Numbered from the stretch's first letter, positions 32,314 through 41,226 are shown. The stretch: 64,000 nt of DNA from Actinoplanes ianthinogenes (GCF_018324205.1 NZ_AP023356.1:4171501-4235500); one strand, 5' to 3'. Notes: a model not told the origin generated them from the letters alone. Made by a program: numbers and translations.

Positions 32314-33105
32314 GTGACCGAGGAGTACGGAACCGACCAGCGCCCGCGCCGCCGCCGGGGACGGGGGCTCCTGATCGCGGTCGGGGTGCTGCTGCTCCTG
32401 CTGCTGGCCGGCCTGGTGGTGGTCGACCGGTGGGGCGCGTCGTACGCCGAGGGCGTGATCGGGGACAAGGTCGCCGAGCAGGTCCGGGCCCGCAAGGCCA
32501 GCAGCGACACCCCCGAGGTGGACATCAAGGGCGTCCCGTTCGTCACGCAGGTGCTCCGCGGGGAGTACCAGGAGATCCAGATCCAGCTGCCGAACTTCAG
32601 CGGGCCCACCGGCACCGGCGAGCAGATCCACCTGGACCTGCTGGACATCCGGGCCAAGGACGTCACGGCCCCGCTCGACGCGCTGCGCAGCGGCACGGGC
32701 GAGGTGGTGGCCGGCACCCTGACCGGCACCGGCACCATCGACTACCCGCAGCTGATCGAGCTGATCGGGCAGAAGGGCCTGAAGCTGTCGGAGAAGGACG
32801 GCAACCTGGTCGGCTCGGCCACGGTCACCGTGCTCGGGCAGCAGCTCGACCTGGCCGGCACCGCCAAGCTGTCGGTGGTCAACGGAGGGATTCGGGTCCG
32901 TTTCGCCGACGTGAAGGCGACGAATCTTCCGGATCTCCCCGGCATCCAGAACGCGATCGACTCCTATGCCGGCAAGCTCGGTCTCGACCTCCCCGCCCCG
33001 GAGCTCCCGTTGCAGCTCAAGGTGCGTTCGCTGACTCCGACCCCGGACGGCCTCCAGGTCACCTTCGGGGCGACGAACGTGAACCTCAACGCCGGCGGTC
33101 TGTGA
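32314..33105 (+). CDS. lmeA: LmeA-family phospholipid-binding protein (DUF2993)
   Basis: A 263-residue exported protein. A basic N-terminus (PRRRRGRG) and one hydrophobic segment (about residues 16-37) form a signal anchor, and the rest is the DUF2993 lipid-binding fold with VDIKGVPFVTQVLRGEYQEI. The mycobacterial homologue (Rv0817c, LmeA) supports lipomannan elongation, and gene order with glnR, mshD and cysA2 is conserved. GTG is preceded by GGGAGG, and TACGGT at 32279-32284 is a suitable -10. Role in lipomannan synthesis in this host is inferred. Confidence 0.85.
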   Translation: MTEEYGTDQRPRRRRGRGLLIAVGVLLLLLLAGLVVVDRWGASYAEGVIGDKVAEQVRARKASSDTPEVDIKGVPFVTQVLRGEYQEIQIQLPNFSGPTGTGEQIHLDLLDIRAKDVTAPLDALRSGTGEVVAGTLTGTGTIDYPQLIELIGQKGLKLSEKDGNLVGSATVTVLGQQLDLAGTAKLSVVNGGIRVRFADVKATNLPDLPGIQNAIDSYAGKLGLDLPAPELPLQLKVRSLTPTPDGLQVTFGATNVNLNAGGL

Positions 33106-33160
33106 CCCCCGCCTCGTCCCGGATCGTGGTCGGGACTGTTCCGGGGTCTGGAACCGCTGG

Positions 33161-33166
33161 TAGGGT
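33161..33166 (+). promoter_or_regulatory. -10 element of the Cys leader-peptide operon
   Basis: TAGGGT ends exactly 7 nt before the leader-peptide ATG at 33174, so transcription should begin at or next to the A of the start codon. Confidence 0.65.
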
Positions 33167-33173
33167 CCGACTC

Positions 33174-33248
33174 ATGAGCCTGTTGCTCACGAAAAGGCGC
33201 GCGATCGACCTGTGTCGCGTGGCCGCGTGCCTGTGTCGCTCCGTCTGA
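33174..33248 (+). CDS. Cysteine-rich leader peptide (24 residues)
   Basis: The peptide reads MSLLLTKRRAIDLCRVAACL then CRSV and stop. Three Cys codons (residues 14, 19 and 21) fall near the end, with the IDLCRV core shared by actinobacterial putative leader peptides upstream of sulfur genes. It is leaderless, with TAGGGT 7 nt before the ATG. In mycobacteria, leaderless Cys-rich small ORFs upstream of cysA2 act as cysteine-responsive attenuators; the same arrangement is seen here, 174 bp ahead of the sulfurtransferase gene. Role as cis-acting sensor is therefore well supported by family knowledge. Confidence 0.85.
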   Translation: MSLLLTKRRAIDLCRVAACLCRSV

Positions 33249-33422
33249 CTGACGGGGCCACTCGGTGCTGAGCACCTTCTCTTCCTAGCCCAGGGCATCT
33301 CCCTGTCCGGCAGTGGCGCCGTCGCACAACCAGCCCGTGATCCCACCTATCCATGGGTCCGCGCGGAGTGCGACCACACCTCCGTGCGCTGACTCACCCA
33401 CTCACCCACAAGGAGTGAAACG
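33249..33422 (+). promoter_or_regulatory. Attenuator/leader region between leader peptide and sulfurtransferase gene
   Basis: This 174-nt stretch includes a GGTGC-TGA-GCACC hairpin (33264-33276), a GGAG/CTCC pairing within the segment GCGCGGAGTGCG to ACCTCCGTGCGC (about 33361-33390), and finally the AAGGAG ribosome binding site near 33411. The CCTCC run could alternatively mask AAGGAG. Which fold forms should depend on ribosome progress over the Cys codons upstream; this is inference. Confidence 0.5.
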
Positions 33423-34271
33423 ATGAGTCGCGACAACGCACTCGTATCGGCCGACTGGGCCGAGAAGAACCTGGACACCCCCGGCATCGTCTTCGTCGAG
33501 GTCGACGAGGACACCACCGCGTACGACGGCGGGCACATCCCGGGCGCCATCAAGATCGACTGGAAGCAGGACCTCCAGGACCCGGTCCGGCGTGACTTCG
33601 TCAACCAGGAGCAGTTCTCCGCCCTGCTGTCCGAGCGCGGCATCTCCAACGACGACACCGTGATCCTGTACGGCGGCAACAACAACTGGTTCGCGGCGTA
33701 CGCGTACTGGTACTTCAAGCTGTACGGCCACGAGTCGGTCAAGCTGCTCGACGGCGGCCGCAAGAAGTGGGAGCTGGACGCCCGCGTCTACACCAAGGAC
33801 GTCCCGGCCCGCGCCAAGACCGAGTACGTCGCGAAGGCGCCGAACCTGGAGATCCGCGCGTTCCGCGACGAGGTCGTCCAGGCCATCGGCGTGAAGAACC
33901 TGGTCGACGTGCGCAGCCCCGACGAGTTCGCCGGCCGCCTGCTCGCCCCCGCGCACCTGCCGCAGGAGCAGTCGCAGCGCGCCGGTCACATCCCGACCGC
34001 GATCAGCGTGCCGTGGAGCAAGGCCGCCAACGAGGACGGCACGTTCAAGTCCGACGAGGAACTCGCCAAGATCTACGGCGACGCCGGGCTGGACGGCAGC
34101 AAGGACACCATCGCGTACTGCCGGATCGGCGAGCGTTCCTCGCACACCTGGTTCGTGCTCAAGGAGCTGCTCGGCCAGGAGAACGTGAAGAACTACGACG
34201 GTTCCTGGACCGAGTACGGCTCCCTCATCGGTGTGCCGATCGCCCTCGGCGACGAGCCCGGAAAGGCCTGA
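33423..34271 (+). CDS. Thiosulfate sulfurtransferase (CysA2-type rhodanese)
   Basis: A 282-residue two-domain rhodanese. The N-terminal inactive domain has AYDGGHIPGAIKIDW, and the C-terminal domain carries the active-site loop AYCRIGERSSHTWFV with the catalytic cysteine C233. It transfers sulfane sulfur from thiosulfate or 3-mercaptopyruvate-type donors. AAGGAG precedes the ATG. A DUF1416 gene follows after 6 bp, the order of cysA2-sseC2 in mycobacteria. The Cys-rich leader peptide upstream suggests cysteine-responsive control. Confidence 0.94.
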   Translation: MSRDNALVSADWAEKNLDTPGIVFVEVDEDTTAYDGGHIPGAIKIDWKQDLQDPVRRDFVNQEQFSALLSERGISNDDTVILYGGNNNWFAAYAYWYFKLYGHESVKLLDGGRKKWELDARVYTKDVPARAKTEYVAKAPNLEIRAFRDEVVQAIGVKNLVDVRSPDEFAGRLLAPAHLPQEQSQRAGHIPTAISVPWSKAANEDGTFKSDEELAKIYGDAGLDGSKDTIAYCRIGERSSHTWFVLKELLGQENVKNYDGSWTEYGSLIGVPIALGDEPGKA

Positions 34272-34277
34272 TCAATC

Positions 34278-34625
34278 ATGACTGCCAACACCACGGCGGC
34301 GACCGCCAACATCGCGGCCGGTTGCGCCGCTCCCGACCAGTCCGCTCCCCTCCCCGCGAGCGTCGACCTGGAGAAGGAAACCGTCATCACCGGCATCGTG
34401 AGCAGCGCCGAAGGCGAGGCCGTGGGCGGCGCCTACGTTCGCCTGCTGGACGGCTCCGGTGAGTTCACCGCCGAGGTCGTCACCTCGCCGGAGGGCGTGT
34501 TCCGCTTCTTCGCCGCCCCGGGCTCCTGGACGCTGCGCGCGCTCAGCCGGTTCGGCAACGGCGAGCTCGCGGTCGACGTGACCCGCGGCGTCAACGAGGT
34601 CTCCCTCAGCGTCGCCACCGCCTGA
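34278..34625 (+). CDS. DUF1416 protein (SseC-like)
   Basis: A 115-residue DUF1416 protein that always accompanies this sulfurtransferase in actinobacteria. An NIAAGCAAPDQ motif with a single Cys near the N-terminus is followed by a transthyretin-like beta-sandwich (ITGIVSSAEGEAVGGAYVRL, GVFRFFAAPGSWTLRALSR). A role in sulfur handling is inferred from the fixed neighbourhood. It lies 6 bp after the sulfurtransferase gene and ends before a clear terminator hairpin. Confidence 0.9.
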   Translation: MTANTTAATANIAAGCAAPDQSAPLPASVDLEKETVITGIVSSAEGEAVGGAYVRLLDGSGEFTAEVVTSPEGVFRFFAAPGSWTLRALSRFGNGELAVDVTRGVNEVSLSVATA

Positions 34626-34640
34626 CCCACGCTCTGTTCG

Positions 34641-34678
34641 GGGCGGGACTCCTCCGGGGGTCCCGCCCTTGCGCTTTT
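34641..34678 (+). terminator. Terminator after the sulfurtransferase operon
   Basis: GGGCGGGAC (34641-34649) pairs with GTCCCGCCC (34660-34668) around a 10-base loop and is followed by TTGCGCTTTT. This closes the leader peptide-sulfurtransferase-DUF1416 operon. Confidence 0.8.
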
Positions 34679-34796
34679 CCAGATCCACAACCGCTTCCCG
34701 GTACGCCCAAAGCCGCCCCGCCGATCCCAGTCCCCACCCTCCCTGGGGGCGGGCCACCGCGACCATTGTCCCGGCACCCCGCATGATCACGTCAGA

Positions 34797-34813
34797 GCCC
34801 TGTGGACAACCCG
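34797..34813. promoter_or_regulatory. DnaA-box-like site, second copy
   Basis: TGTGGACAA at 34801-34809 sits in the same 17-bp context as the copy at 13500-13516. It lies in a gene-free stretch between the DUF1416 gene and repeat array 3, which also has two CGGTACGCCCA motifs (34699 and 34988). Confidence 0.4.
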
Positions 34814-35084
34814 CCATTGTGTGTATGGCCCTTGGGCTGTTGATCACCGTCTTAGCCGCCGCGCACGGACGATGGCGGTCGGAATGTCGAGCCGCGGGCG
34901 CTGCTGGCCATCGTTGAGGCCCCGCCCGCTACTTCGACGGCGCGGTCCCGCTTGCCGCCGGCGGTTGCCCAGAGGCGGACCGGTTTCCGGTACGCCCATC
35001 GCGTGCCCGCATCTCCCCATCCACGCCACGACTTGCGCTCGGAGCCCCTACCGGCCCAACGCGAGCCAGGGCATCCGGGCTGGC

Positions 35085-35585
35085 ACGGCGATAGCCCTTA
35101 ACCAAGGCGGCTAAGGGCCTGCAGCGCAAGCCGGAACCCGTCGAGCTGGCGCCCATGGCCCTATCCACGGCCGAGATAGGGCCACCAGGACCAGCCGGAA
35201 CCTGTCGAGCTGGCCCCCACCGCCCCATCCACAACCGGAATAGGGCCACCAGCGCCAGCCGGAACCCGTCGAGCTGGCCCCCACCGCCCCATCCACAACC
35301 GGAATAGGGCCACCAGGACCAGCCAGAACCCGTCGAGCTGGCCCCCACCGCCCCATCCACAACCGGAATAGGGCCACCAGGACCAGCCAGAACCCGTCGA
35401 GCTGGCCCCCACCGCCCCATCCACGACCGGAATAGGGCCACCAGGACCAGCCAGAACCCGTCGAGCTGGCCCCCACCGCCCCATCCACGACCGAGATAGG
35501 GCCACCAGGACCAGCCGGAACCCGTCGAGCTGGCCCCCACCGCCCCATCCACAACCGCGATAGGGCCACCAGCGCCAGCCGCCCG
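35085..35585. repeat. Array 3 of the 64 bp hairpin tandem repeat
   Basis: TCGAGCTGG marks units at 35141, 35205, 35269 and 35333 and onward with a 64-bp period, seven to eight units in all. The inner stem is GCCCYATCC/GGAATAGGGC and the arms CCAGCC/GAGCTGG. The first, divergent unit replaces the inner stem by GCCCTTA (35094-35100)/TAAGGGC (35112-35118), changing both strands so that pairing is kept. The convergent 1235-bp gap 34626-35860 contains this array, a terminator, a DnaA-like box, and at 35586-35860 only GC-rich sequence with two ACCGGCGGCCGG copies. Confidence 0.85.
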
Positions 35586-35860
35586 AGCGCACCGGGCACG
35601 GCAGGCGGCATGACCTGAGGTTCGCGGGCCGCACCGCGTACCGGAAAGTCGGACCACGGTCAGAAACGGTGGCTGCGGACCGGAACCGGGCGCGGACCAG
35701 GTCGGACCGGGGCATCAGCCGGGGCGTAACCGGCGGCCGGGGCGGTGACCAGCAGAGACATGGCCTGGCGCGCAGACCGAGACCCAGCACGGACCGCAAC
35801 CGGCGGCCGGACTAGGTCGCGCGTGCAGAGACCGCGAGCACCATCGAAACCCCGCCCCAC

Positions 35861-37123
35861 TCAGCCGCCGCTGCCCGCCGTGACCACCACCGCGTCCGGC
35901 GGGATCTCCGGCCGGCGACGGGACAACCTGCGGATGCCCGTGTTCAGCACCGCGATCAGGGGCACCGCCACGAGCGCCCCGATGATCCCGGCCAGCACCA
36001 CCCCGCAGGCGATCCCGATGATCACCGCGAGCGGGTGGATGGCCACCGCCCGGCCCATGATCAGCGGTTGCAGGACGTGGCCCTCCAGCTGCTGCACCAG
36101 GATGACCGCGCCCAGCGTGATCAGCGCGACCACCCAGCCCTGGGTGACCAGGGCGACCAGCACCGCCACCGAGCCGGAGACCGCCGCACCGACGATCGGG
36201 ATGAACGCGCCCAGGAACACCAGCGCGGCCAGCGGGAACGCGAACTGCACGTCCAGCACGAGCAACGCCAGCCCGATGCCAACCGCGTCGATGAAGGCCA
36301 CCAGCACGGTGGCCCGCACATATGCCCCCAGCGTGGCCCAGGACGCGTCGCCGGCGTCGGCGAGCGACCAGCGCGCGTTCACCGGGAACAGCCGGACCAT
36401 GAACCGCCAGATCTTGCGGCCGTCCCGGAGGAAGAAGAACGTCGCGAAGAGCACCAGCAGCAGGCCGGTGAGCAGCTCGAACACGGTCGCCGCGGTGGAG
36501 ATGCCGGTCGAGGTGAGCGACGAGGTGTTGTCGTTCACCCAGTTCTGCGCGGAGTCGATGGCCTGGTCGACCTGCTTGTCGGAGAGGTGCAGCGGGCCGG
36601 TCCGCGCCCAGTCCTGGATCTGCCGGACGCCGGCGCTGGCCTTCTCGGTCAGCTGCGGGACGCCGTCGATGAACTGGTTGACCACCAGGGTCAGCGTCCC
36701 GACCACCGCGCCCAGCCCGCCGACCAGCACCAGGAAGGTGGCCAGCGAGCGGGGCAGGTGCAGCTTGAGCAGCCAGCCGACCGCCGGGCCGAGCAGCGCG
36801 GTGAGCAGCAGCGCGATCGTCAGCGGAACGACCACCAGCTCGACCATGCCGATGAACTTCAGCCCGGCGTAACCGACCAGGCCGACCACGATGAGCCGCC
36901 AGCTCCAGGCCGCGGCGATCCGCAGCGAGTGCGGCACGTCCACGTCGTCCAGGCTGCTGGTCGAACCGTGCACCACGGCCGGCTCGGGCTGCGGCGGGAC
37001 GAAGTCGTCCTCCTCCGGCTCCGGCTCCCGTGGGGGCCGGGTGACACGCGCCATCCGGACCGACTCCCGTCCCGTGTCGTAGGCCTTCCGCAGGTTTTCC
37101 CGGACCCGTTGCAAGCGGTTCAA
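35861..37123 (-). CDS. AI-2E family transporter
   Basis: A polytopic protein of about 420 residues of the AI-2E/PerM family. A hydrophilic acidic N-terminus (REPEPEEDDFVPPQPEP) precedes about eight transmembrane helices. FLRDGRKIWRFMVRLFP in the central domain and ALVFLGAFIPIVGAAVSG, then GHVLQPLIMGRAVAIHPLAVI near the C-terminus are family signatures. Members export small molecules or Na+; specificity is unknown. TTG at 37123 is supported by an upstream AGGGGG and a GATAGT box; ATG at 37054 is the alternative. Its promoter is divergent from the GroES-like gene. Confidence 0.87.
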   Translation of the reverse strand: MNRLQRVRENLRKAYDTGRESVRMARVTRPPREPEPEEDDFVPPQPEPAVVHGSTSSLDDVDVPHSLRIAAAWSWRLIVVGLVGYAGLKFIGMVELVVVPLTIALLLTALLGPAVGWLLKLHLPRSLATFLVLVGGLGAVVGTLTLVVNQFIDGVPQLTEKASAGVRQIQDWARTGPLHLSDKQVDQAIDSAQNWVNDNTSSLTSTGISTAATVFELLTGLLLVLFATFFFLRDGRKIWRFMVRLFPVNARWSLADAGDASWATLGAYVRATVLVAFIDAVGIGLALLVLDVQFAFPLAALVFLGAFIPIVGAAVSGSVAVLVALVTQGWVVALITLGAVILVQQLEGHVLQPLIMGRAVAIHPLAVIIGIACGVVLAGIIGALVAVPLIAVLNTGIRRLSRRRPEIPPDAVVVTAGSGG

Positions 37124-37235
37124 CCGCCTACCCCCTCGCCCATCGACTATCCGCTCATCACGGTAGTGCCCACGCGCCCCGGACGCGCACCCGGCGCGAT
37201 CCGGACCACACGGAACGGTCGTCCGGGTGGCGGCG

Positions 37236-37241
37236 TACCGT
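37236..37241 (+). promoter_or_regulatory. -10 element of GroES-like gene
   Basis: TACCGT lies 8 nt upstream of GTG 37250 and predicts a leaderless transcript. Confidence 0.5.
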
Positions 37242-37249
37242 CTGCATTC

Positions 37250-37591
37250 GTGAGTGCCGACACCGCCCGCACCGAGACCGGCCTGCCGATCCGGATGCTC
37301 CACGACCGAGTTCTCGTCCGCCAGGACGGTGGGGAGGGCGAACGCCGCTCCACCGCGGGCATCGTCATCCCGGCGACCGCCTCGATGGGCCGGCGCCTGT
37401 CCTGGGCCACCGCCGTCGGCGTCGGGCCGAACGTGCGGTCGATCGTGGTCGGTGACCGGGTCCTGTTCGACCCGGACGACCGTTCCGAGGTGGAGCTGCA
37501 CGGCAAGGAGTACGTGCTGCTCCGCGAGCGGGACGTGCACGCGGTCGCGGCCACCCGGGTCGAGTCGGACGGCACCGGCCTCTACTTGTAA
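37250..37591 (+). CDS. GroES-like chaperonin-10 fold protein
   Basis: A 113-residue chaperonin-10-fold protein: PIRMLHDRVLVRQDGGEGER, STAGIVIPATA, GDRVLFDPDDRSEVELHGKE and EYVLLRERDVHAV follow the GroES order, including the mobile loop region. It is a divergent stand-alone paralogue, not adjacent to groEL. Whether it caps GroEL is unknown. The start at GTG 37250 comes from the TACCGT box and family length. Its last 10 bp overlap the convergent PrsW gene. Confidence 0.85.
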   Translation: MSADTARTETGLPIRMLHDRVLVRQDGGEGERRSTAGIVIPATASMGRRLSWATAVGVGPNVRSIVVGDRVLFDPDDRSEVELHGKEYVLLRERDVHAVAATRVESDGTGLYL

Positions 37592-39255
37592 GGCGCCTGC
37601 CCCGGATACTGCGGCCCCGGCGGCGGCGCGAACGGCGGCGGCCCGTAACCGGGCGGCGGCCCGTAACCCGGCGGGGGCCCGTAACCAGGCCCGTAACCGC
37701 CCGGGTAGGCCGGCATCGGCGGAGGCAGCCGCACCGGCACCGGCATCACCGGCTCGGCCGGCGGCGCCACCGTGCGCACCACCCCGTCCGGGAACGTGAT
37801 CTGGTAGGTCCGCCCGTCCCACCACGCCGGCGGCGTCTGCGGGTCCCGCCCGGCGAACACCGACCGGTACCCGGTGACCGCCCCGAGCAGCTCCCGCTCC
37901 TCGGCGGCCGCTTTCGCCATCTCCAGCGGGTCACCCGCCAGCCCCCGCTGCATGCCGTCCCGCAGCAGCGCCAGCCGGGTCGCGGCGAACTGGAAGTTGC
38001 GCATCGCCTTGCCCCCGGGCGGACCGGCCACCCGCTTGGCCCACTGCCGGGCCGAGTGCCGCCGGCCCAGGCTGCCCAGCGCGGCCACCTCGGGCGGCGC
38101 GAACCAGCCGGTGTGCACGTAGTGGTGCAGCACCCGCTCGGCCAGCCGGCCCTCCCAGCTGCGCAGCGCGATCGCGAAACCGACCACGGTGAAGAAGAAC
38201 GGCACCATGAAGCCGAGATAGCCGTAGAGCATGATCAGCGACTCGCCGGTGGCCGCGGAGAGCGTCGGCAGCAGGTTGAACGTGCCGTGCAGCATCATCG
38301 CCAGGAGCAGGCCGCCGATCGGGGCCAGCCAGCGCACGTTCTTGTTCGCGGAGCGGGCCGCGATGCCCAGGCCGATGCCGGTCATCGAGGTGAACAGCGG
38401 GTGCGCGAAGCCGGTGAACAGGATCCGGACGATGAAGATGGCGAAGACGTTGGTCAGGCCGGTGGCCGGGCCGTACTCACTGGCGCCCGCGGCGTAGCCG
38501 TGACCGCCGAGGTAGAGCACGTTTTCCACCATGGCGAAGCCGAGCGCGGAGAGCCCGCAGTAGACGATGCCGTCGGTGATGCCGGACCACTCGGCGCGAC
38601 GTTTCCAGAACAGCAGGACCGGGCCGAGCGCTTTCATCGACTCCTCGATGAACGGCGCGACCAGGACCGCGACCAGCGCGTCCGGCAGGCCGATCTTGTC
38701 GAACAGCCAGGCGGCGCCGGTGTTCACGGCGAGCGCCGCGGCGGTCGCCACCGCGGCGCCCCAGGCGAAGCAGAAGATCAGATATTTGACCGGCTCCGGC
38801 TCATACCGATCCAGCCAGGCGAACGCGCTGGCCAGCAGCGGGACCGGGAGGATCGCCGCGGTCAGGCCGACGGCCAGGCCGGCCAGGCCGATGCTGAAGC
38901 CCAGGAAGACCAGCATGCCGATGGCGGCGCCGGCGATCAGCAGGATCACCAGGGTGATCGGCAGCCAGCGGCGCCAGCCGGCCCGGCGGCCCGGGATCGG
39001 GGCGACGGTCTGCACCATCTCGGCCGGGAACGGGGGCACCGCGTCCGACGGGACCGCCTCGGCGGTCACCGTGACCGGCGCATAGGGCGGCGCCACGCCG
39101 TCGGCCGGCCAGGACTGCGGTGCCGGCGCGAACTGCGGTGCCGGCGAAGGGGCCGACGAAGGGGCCGGTGGGGCCGACGAAGCCAGCGCGGGCGCCGGTG
39201 GAGAGCTGTGGTGATCGACCGGATCGGGTGACCCGGTCGGCGAAACGTCGGCCAT
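37582..39255 (-). CDS. PrsW-family intramembrane metalloprotease
   Basis: A 557-residue membrane protein. A Pro/Ala-rich cytoplasmic N-terminus (about 95 residues) leads into eight or so helices. The PrsW catalytic motifs are VAPFIEESMKALG (EExxK), GFAMVENVLYLG, TGFAHPLFTSMTG and MMLHGTFN, providing Glu and His metal ligands. PrsW cleaves membrane-bound anti-sigma factors in Bacillus; the substrate here is unknown. A long C-terminal extension ends in GYGPPPGYGPPPGYGPPP repeats. ATG at 39255 is the first in-frame start near the domain. Confidence 0.88.
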   Translation of the reverse strand: MADVSPTGSPDPVDHHSSPPAPALASSAPPAPSSAPSPAPQFAPAPQSWPADGVAPPYAPVTVTAEAVPSDAVPPFPAEMVQTVAPIPGRRAGWRRWLPITLVILLIAGAAIGMLVFLGFSIGLAGLAVGLTAAILPVPLLASAFAWLDRYEPEPVKYLIFCFAWGAAVATAAALAVNTGAAWLFDKIGLPDALVAVLVAPFIEESMKALGPVLLFWKRRAEWSGITDGIVYCGLSALGFAMVENVLYLGGHGYAAGASEYGPATGLTNVFAIFIVRILFTGFAHPLFTSMTGIGLGIAARSANKNVRWLAPIGGLLLAMMLHGTFNLLPTLSAATGESLIMLYGYLGFMVPFFFTVVGFAIALRSWEGRLAERVLHHYVHTGWFAPPEVAALGSLGRRHSARQWAKRVAGPPGGKAMRNFQFAATRLALLRDGMQRGLAGDPLEMAKAAAEERELLGAVTGYRSVFAGRDPQTPPAWWDGRTYQITFPDGVVRTVAPPAEPVMPVPVRLPPPMPAYPGGYGPGYGPPPGYGPPPGYGPPPFAPPPGPQYPGQAPYK

Positions 39256-39327
39256 GCCCGCCAGCGTAGTCACCGGAAGCCGGTCCGGCGTGCCCGAGGA
39301 GCGCCGATGCGATCAGGCGCCGGCCGG

Positions 39328-40491
39328 TCAGCTCGCGTCCGACTCCGGCGGGGGCGCGGCCGGTCGCGAGCGGGCGGCCCGGTTGCGCGCCCCGTGCGGC
39401 CGCCCGCGCCAGCCCACGGCGGCCCGCACCTGGCGGGTGGCCTCGGCATACTCGACGCCGGTGGCGCGCAGCAGATCGGCCACCGAGGTACGGATCTGGG
39501 CCACCACCACGCCACCGGAGTAACCGACTCCGGTCTCGTACGCCCGCCCGGACTCGCTCGCCGCCCGCAGCGCCCGCTCCCGGGTGGCCACCGGCTCGGC
39601 CCCGCGCGCCCACTCCTGCCGGAGCAGGTCGACGGCGTCGCCCAGGTGCCGGACCGAGGCGGGCAGCACCTCCGGCACCCGCTCCCGGTCGTTCAGCGCG
39701 GTCTGCGCCCGGCGGATCATCACTCGCACGTTGCGCAGCGCGTAGGTCAGCTGCGGGGCGCCCTCCACGTACTGCGCCAGCGCGCCCCGGGTCCGCCAGC
39801 GCGCCGGGGCGAACGCCACGTTCTCCCGGGCCGCGTCGATCGCCGTACGAAAAGCCTCGAACGTCCCCTCGGCGGACCGCAACCTGGTCAGCGCGGCATG
39901 GATGACGTCCGGATCGCCCTCGGCGAGCCCGAGGGCGGCCTCGTGCAGCCCGGCGGTGAAGGCGCGCAGCGCCGGATCGGCGGCCCGCCGCACCACGCTG
40001 AGCGGGTTGATCGGCAGCAGCACGGTCATCACCACCAGGCCGACCCCGCCACCCACGAGCGCGTCGAAGAACCTGGTCCACGGATGCCCGGTCTGCACGG
40101 TCAGCGTGGCGACCAGCACCGCCGAGGACGCGGACTGCACGATCAGCGGTGGTCCGCCACCGGCCGCGGTCGCCACCAGCACGGCGAGCAGCACGATCAG
40201 CCCGATCTGCACCGGGCCGGTACCGATCAGCAGGATGATCCCGTCACCGATGCCGATGCCGACCGCGACCCCGGCGACCAGCTCGGCCGTCCGCCGCATC
40301 CGCTGACCGACCGAGGAGGCCAGGGTGATCACCGCGGCGATCGGGGCGAAGAACGGCGCCGGCCGGCCGATGAGATCGTGTGCGACATACCACGCCAGGC
40401 CCGCCGCAAGGCCCGCTTGCAGGGCGAGCATCAGTCCGGCCCGGGCCCGGCGGGCGACCGCATCGGCCCGATCCTTCGCGACGCCGATCAT
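39328..40491 (-). CDS. FUSC-family (aromatic acid exporter-like) membrane protein
   Basis: A 387-residue protein whose N-terminal half has about six transmembrane helices (ALQAGLAAGLAWYVAHDLIG, FFAPIAAVITLASSVGQRM), and whose C-terminal half is a soluble helical domain, as in FUSC/YccS/DUF939 exporters. RTAELVAGVAVGIGIGDGII is typical. Probably exports small aromatic or toxic compounds; substrate not predictable. ATG at 40491 has GGAGG 8 nt upstream. It is divergent from an HD-domain gene only 30 bp away. Confidence 0.83.
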   Translation of the reverse strand: MIGVAKDRADAVARRARAGLMLALQAGLAAGLAWYVAHDLIGRPAPFFAPIAAVITLASSVGQRMRRTAELVAGVAVGIGIGDGIILLIGTGPVQIGLIVLLAVLVATAAGGGPPLIVQSASSAVLVATLTVQTGHPWTRFFDALVGGGVGLVVMTVLLPINPLSVVRRAADPALRAFTAGLHEAALGLAEGDPDVIHAALTRLRSAEGTFEAFRTAIDAARENVAFAPARWRTRGALAQYVEGAPQLTYALRNVRVMIRRAQTALNDRERVPEVLPASVRHLGDAVDLLRQEWARGAEPVATRERALRAASESGRAYETGVGYSGGVVVAQIRTSVADLLRATGVEYAEATRQVRAAVGWRGRPHGARNRAARSRPAAPPPESDAS

Positions 40492-40521
40492 GCCTGCTAC
40501 CTCCGTGCCAGGATGGCCATC

Positions 40522-41160
40522 GTGACATCTTTGCCCGACCGATTCCGGGCGGCGGCGCGCGGCGCCGGCGCCACCGCCGCCGACGCCGATCTCGACTCCG
40601 CCGCAAACTACCTGCTCAGCCGCTGGACCGAGCCGCAACGTCACTATCACGACGTGACCCACCTCTCGGCCGTGCTGGACGTGGTCGACCAGTTCGCCGG
40701 CCTCGCGCCGAACCCGGACCGCGTGCGCCTGGCCGCCTGGATGCACGACGCGGTCTACGATCCGCGGGCGCTGGGCGACGCGAACGAGCGGGACAGCGCC
40801 GAGTTCGCCCAGGGGCTGCTGCTCACGCTGGGCGTGCCGGAGGAGGTGGCGGCCGAGGTCGCGCGCCTGGTCGGGCTGACCGCCGGGCACGCCACCGAGG
40901 ACAACGACCCGGACGGCGAGCTGCTCTGCGACGCCGACCTGGCGATCCTGGCCGCCGACGAGGAACGCTACGCCCGCTACACGACGGCGATCCGCCGCGA
41001 GTACGCACACGTCCCGGACAGCGACTTCCGCGCCGGCCGCAGCCGAGTCCTCCAGGAGCTGCTGAAACTCCCGTCGATCTACCGCCTCGCCCCGATCCGC
41101 GACGAATGGGAGGCGGCAGCCCAGGCCAATCTCAAGGCCGAGCTGGAGTTGCTCGCCTGA
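40522..41160 (+). CDS. HD-domain metal-dependent phosphohydrolase
   Basis: A 212-residue HD-superfamily protein. RHYHDVTHLSAVLDVVDQF and AAWMHDAVYDP provide the H...HD metal ligands, and NERDSAEFAQ and LLCDADLAILAA complete the site. These proteins are predicted nucleotide or phosphate-ester hydrolases of unknown substrate. GTG at 40522 is supported by CAGGAT (40509-40514) 7 nt upstream, implying a leaderless mRNA whose promoter overlaps that of the divergent FUSC gene. Ends at the start of repeat array 4. Confidence 0.85.
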   Translation: MTSLPDRFRAAARGAGATAADADLDSAANYLLSRWTEPQRHYHDVTHLSAVLDVVDQFAGLAPNPDRVRLAAWMHDAVYDPRALGDANERDSAEFAQGLLLTLGVPEEVAAEVARLVGLTAGHATEDNDPDGELLCDADLAILAADEERYARYTTAIRREYAHVPDSDFRAGRSRVLQELLKLPSIYRLAPIRDEWEAAAQANLKAELELLA

Positions 41161-41226
41161 CCCTTGTCGGGTGCTCGCCGACCCGGAGCCGATCAGGGGC
41201 GTCGCGCTCCTGATCACCTCCGTCGA

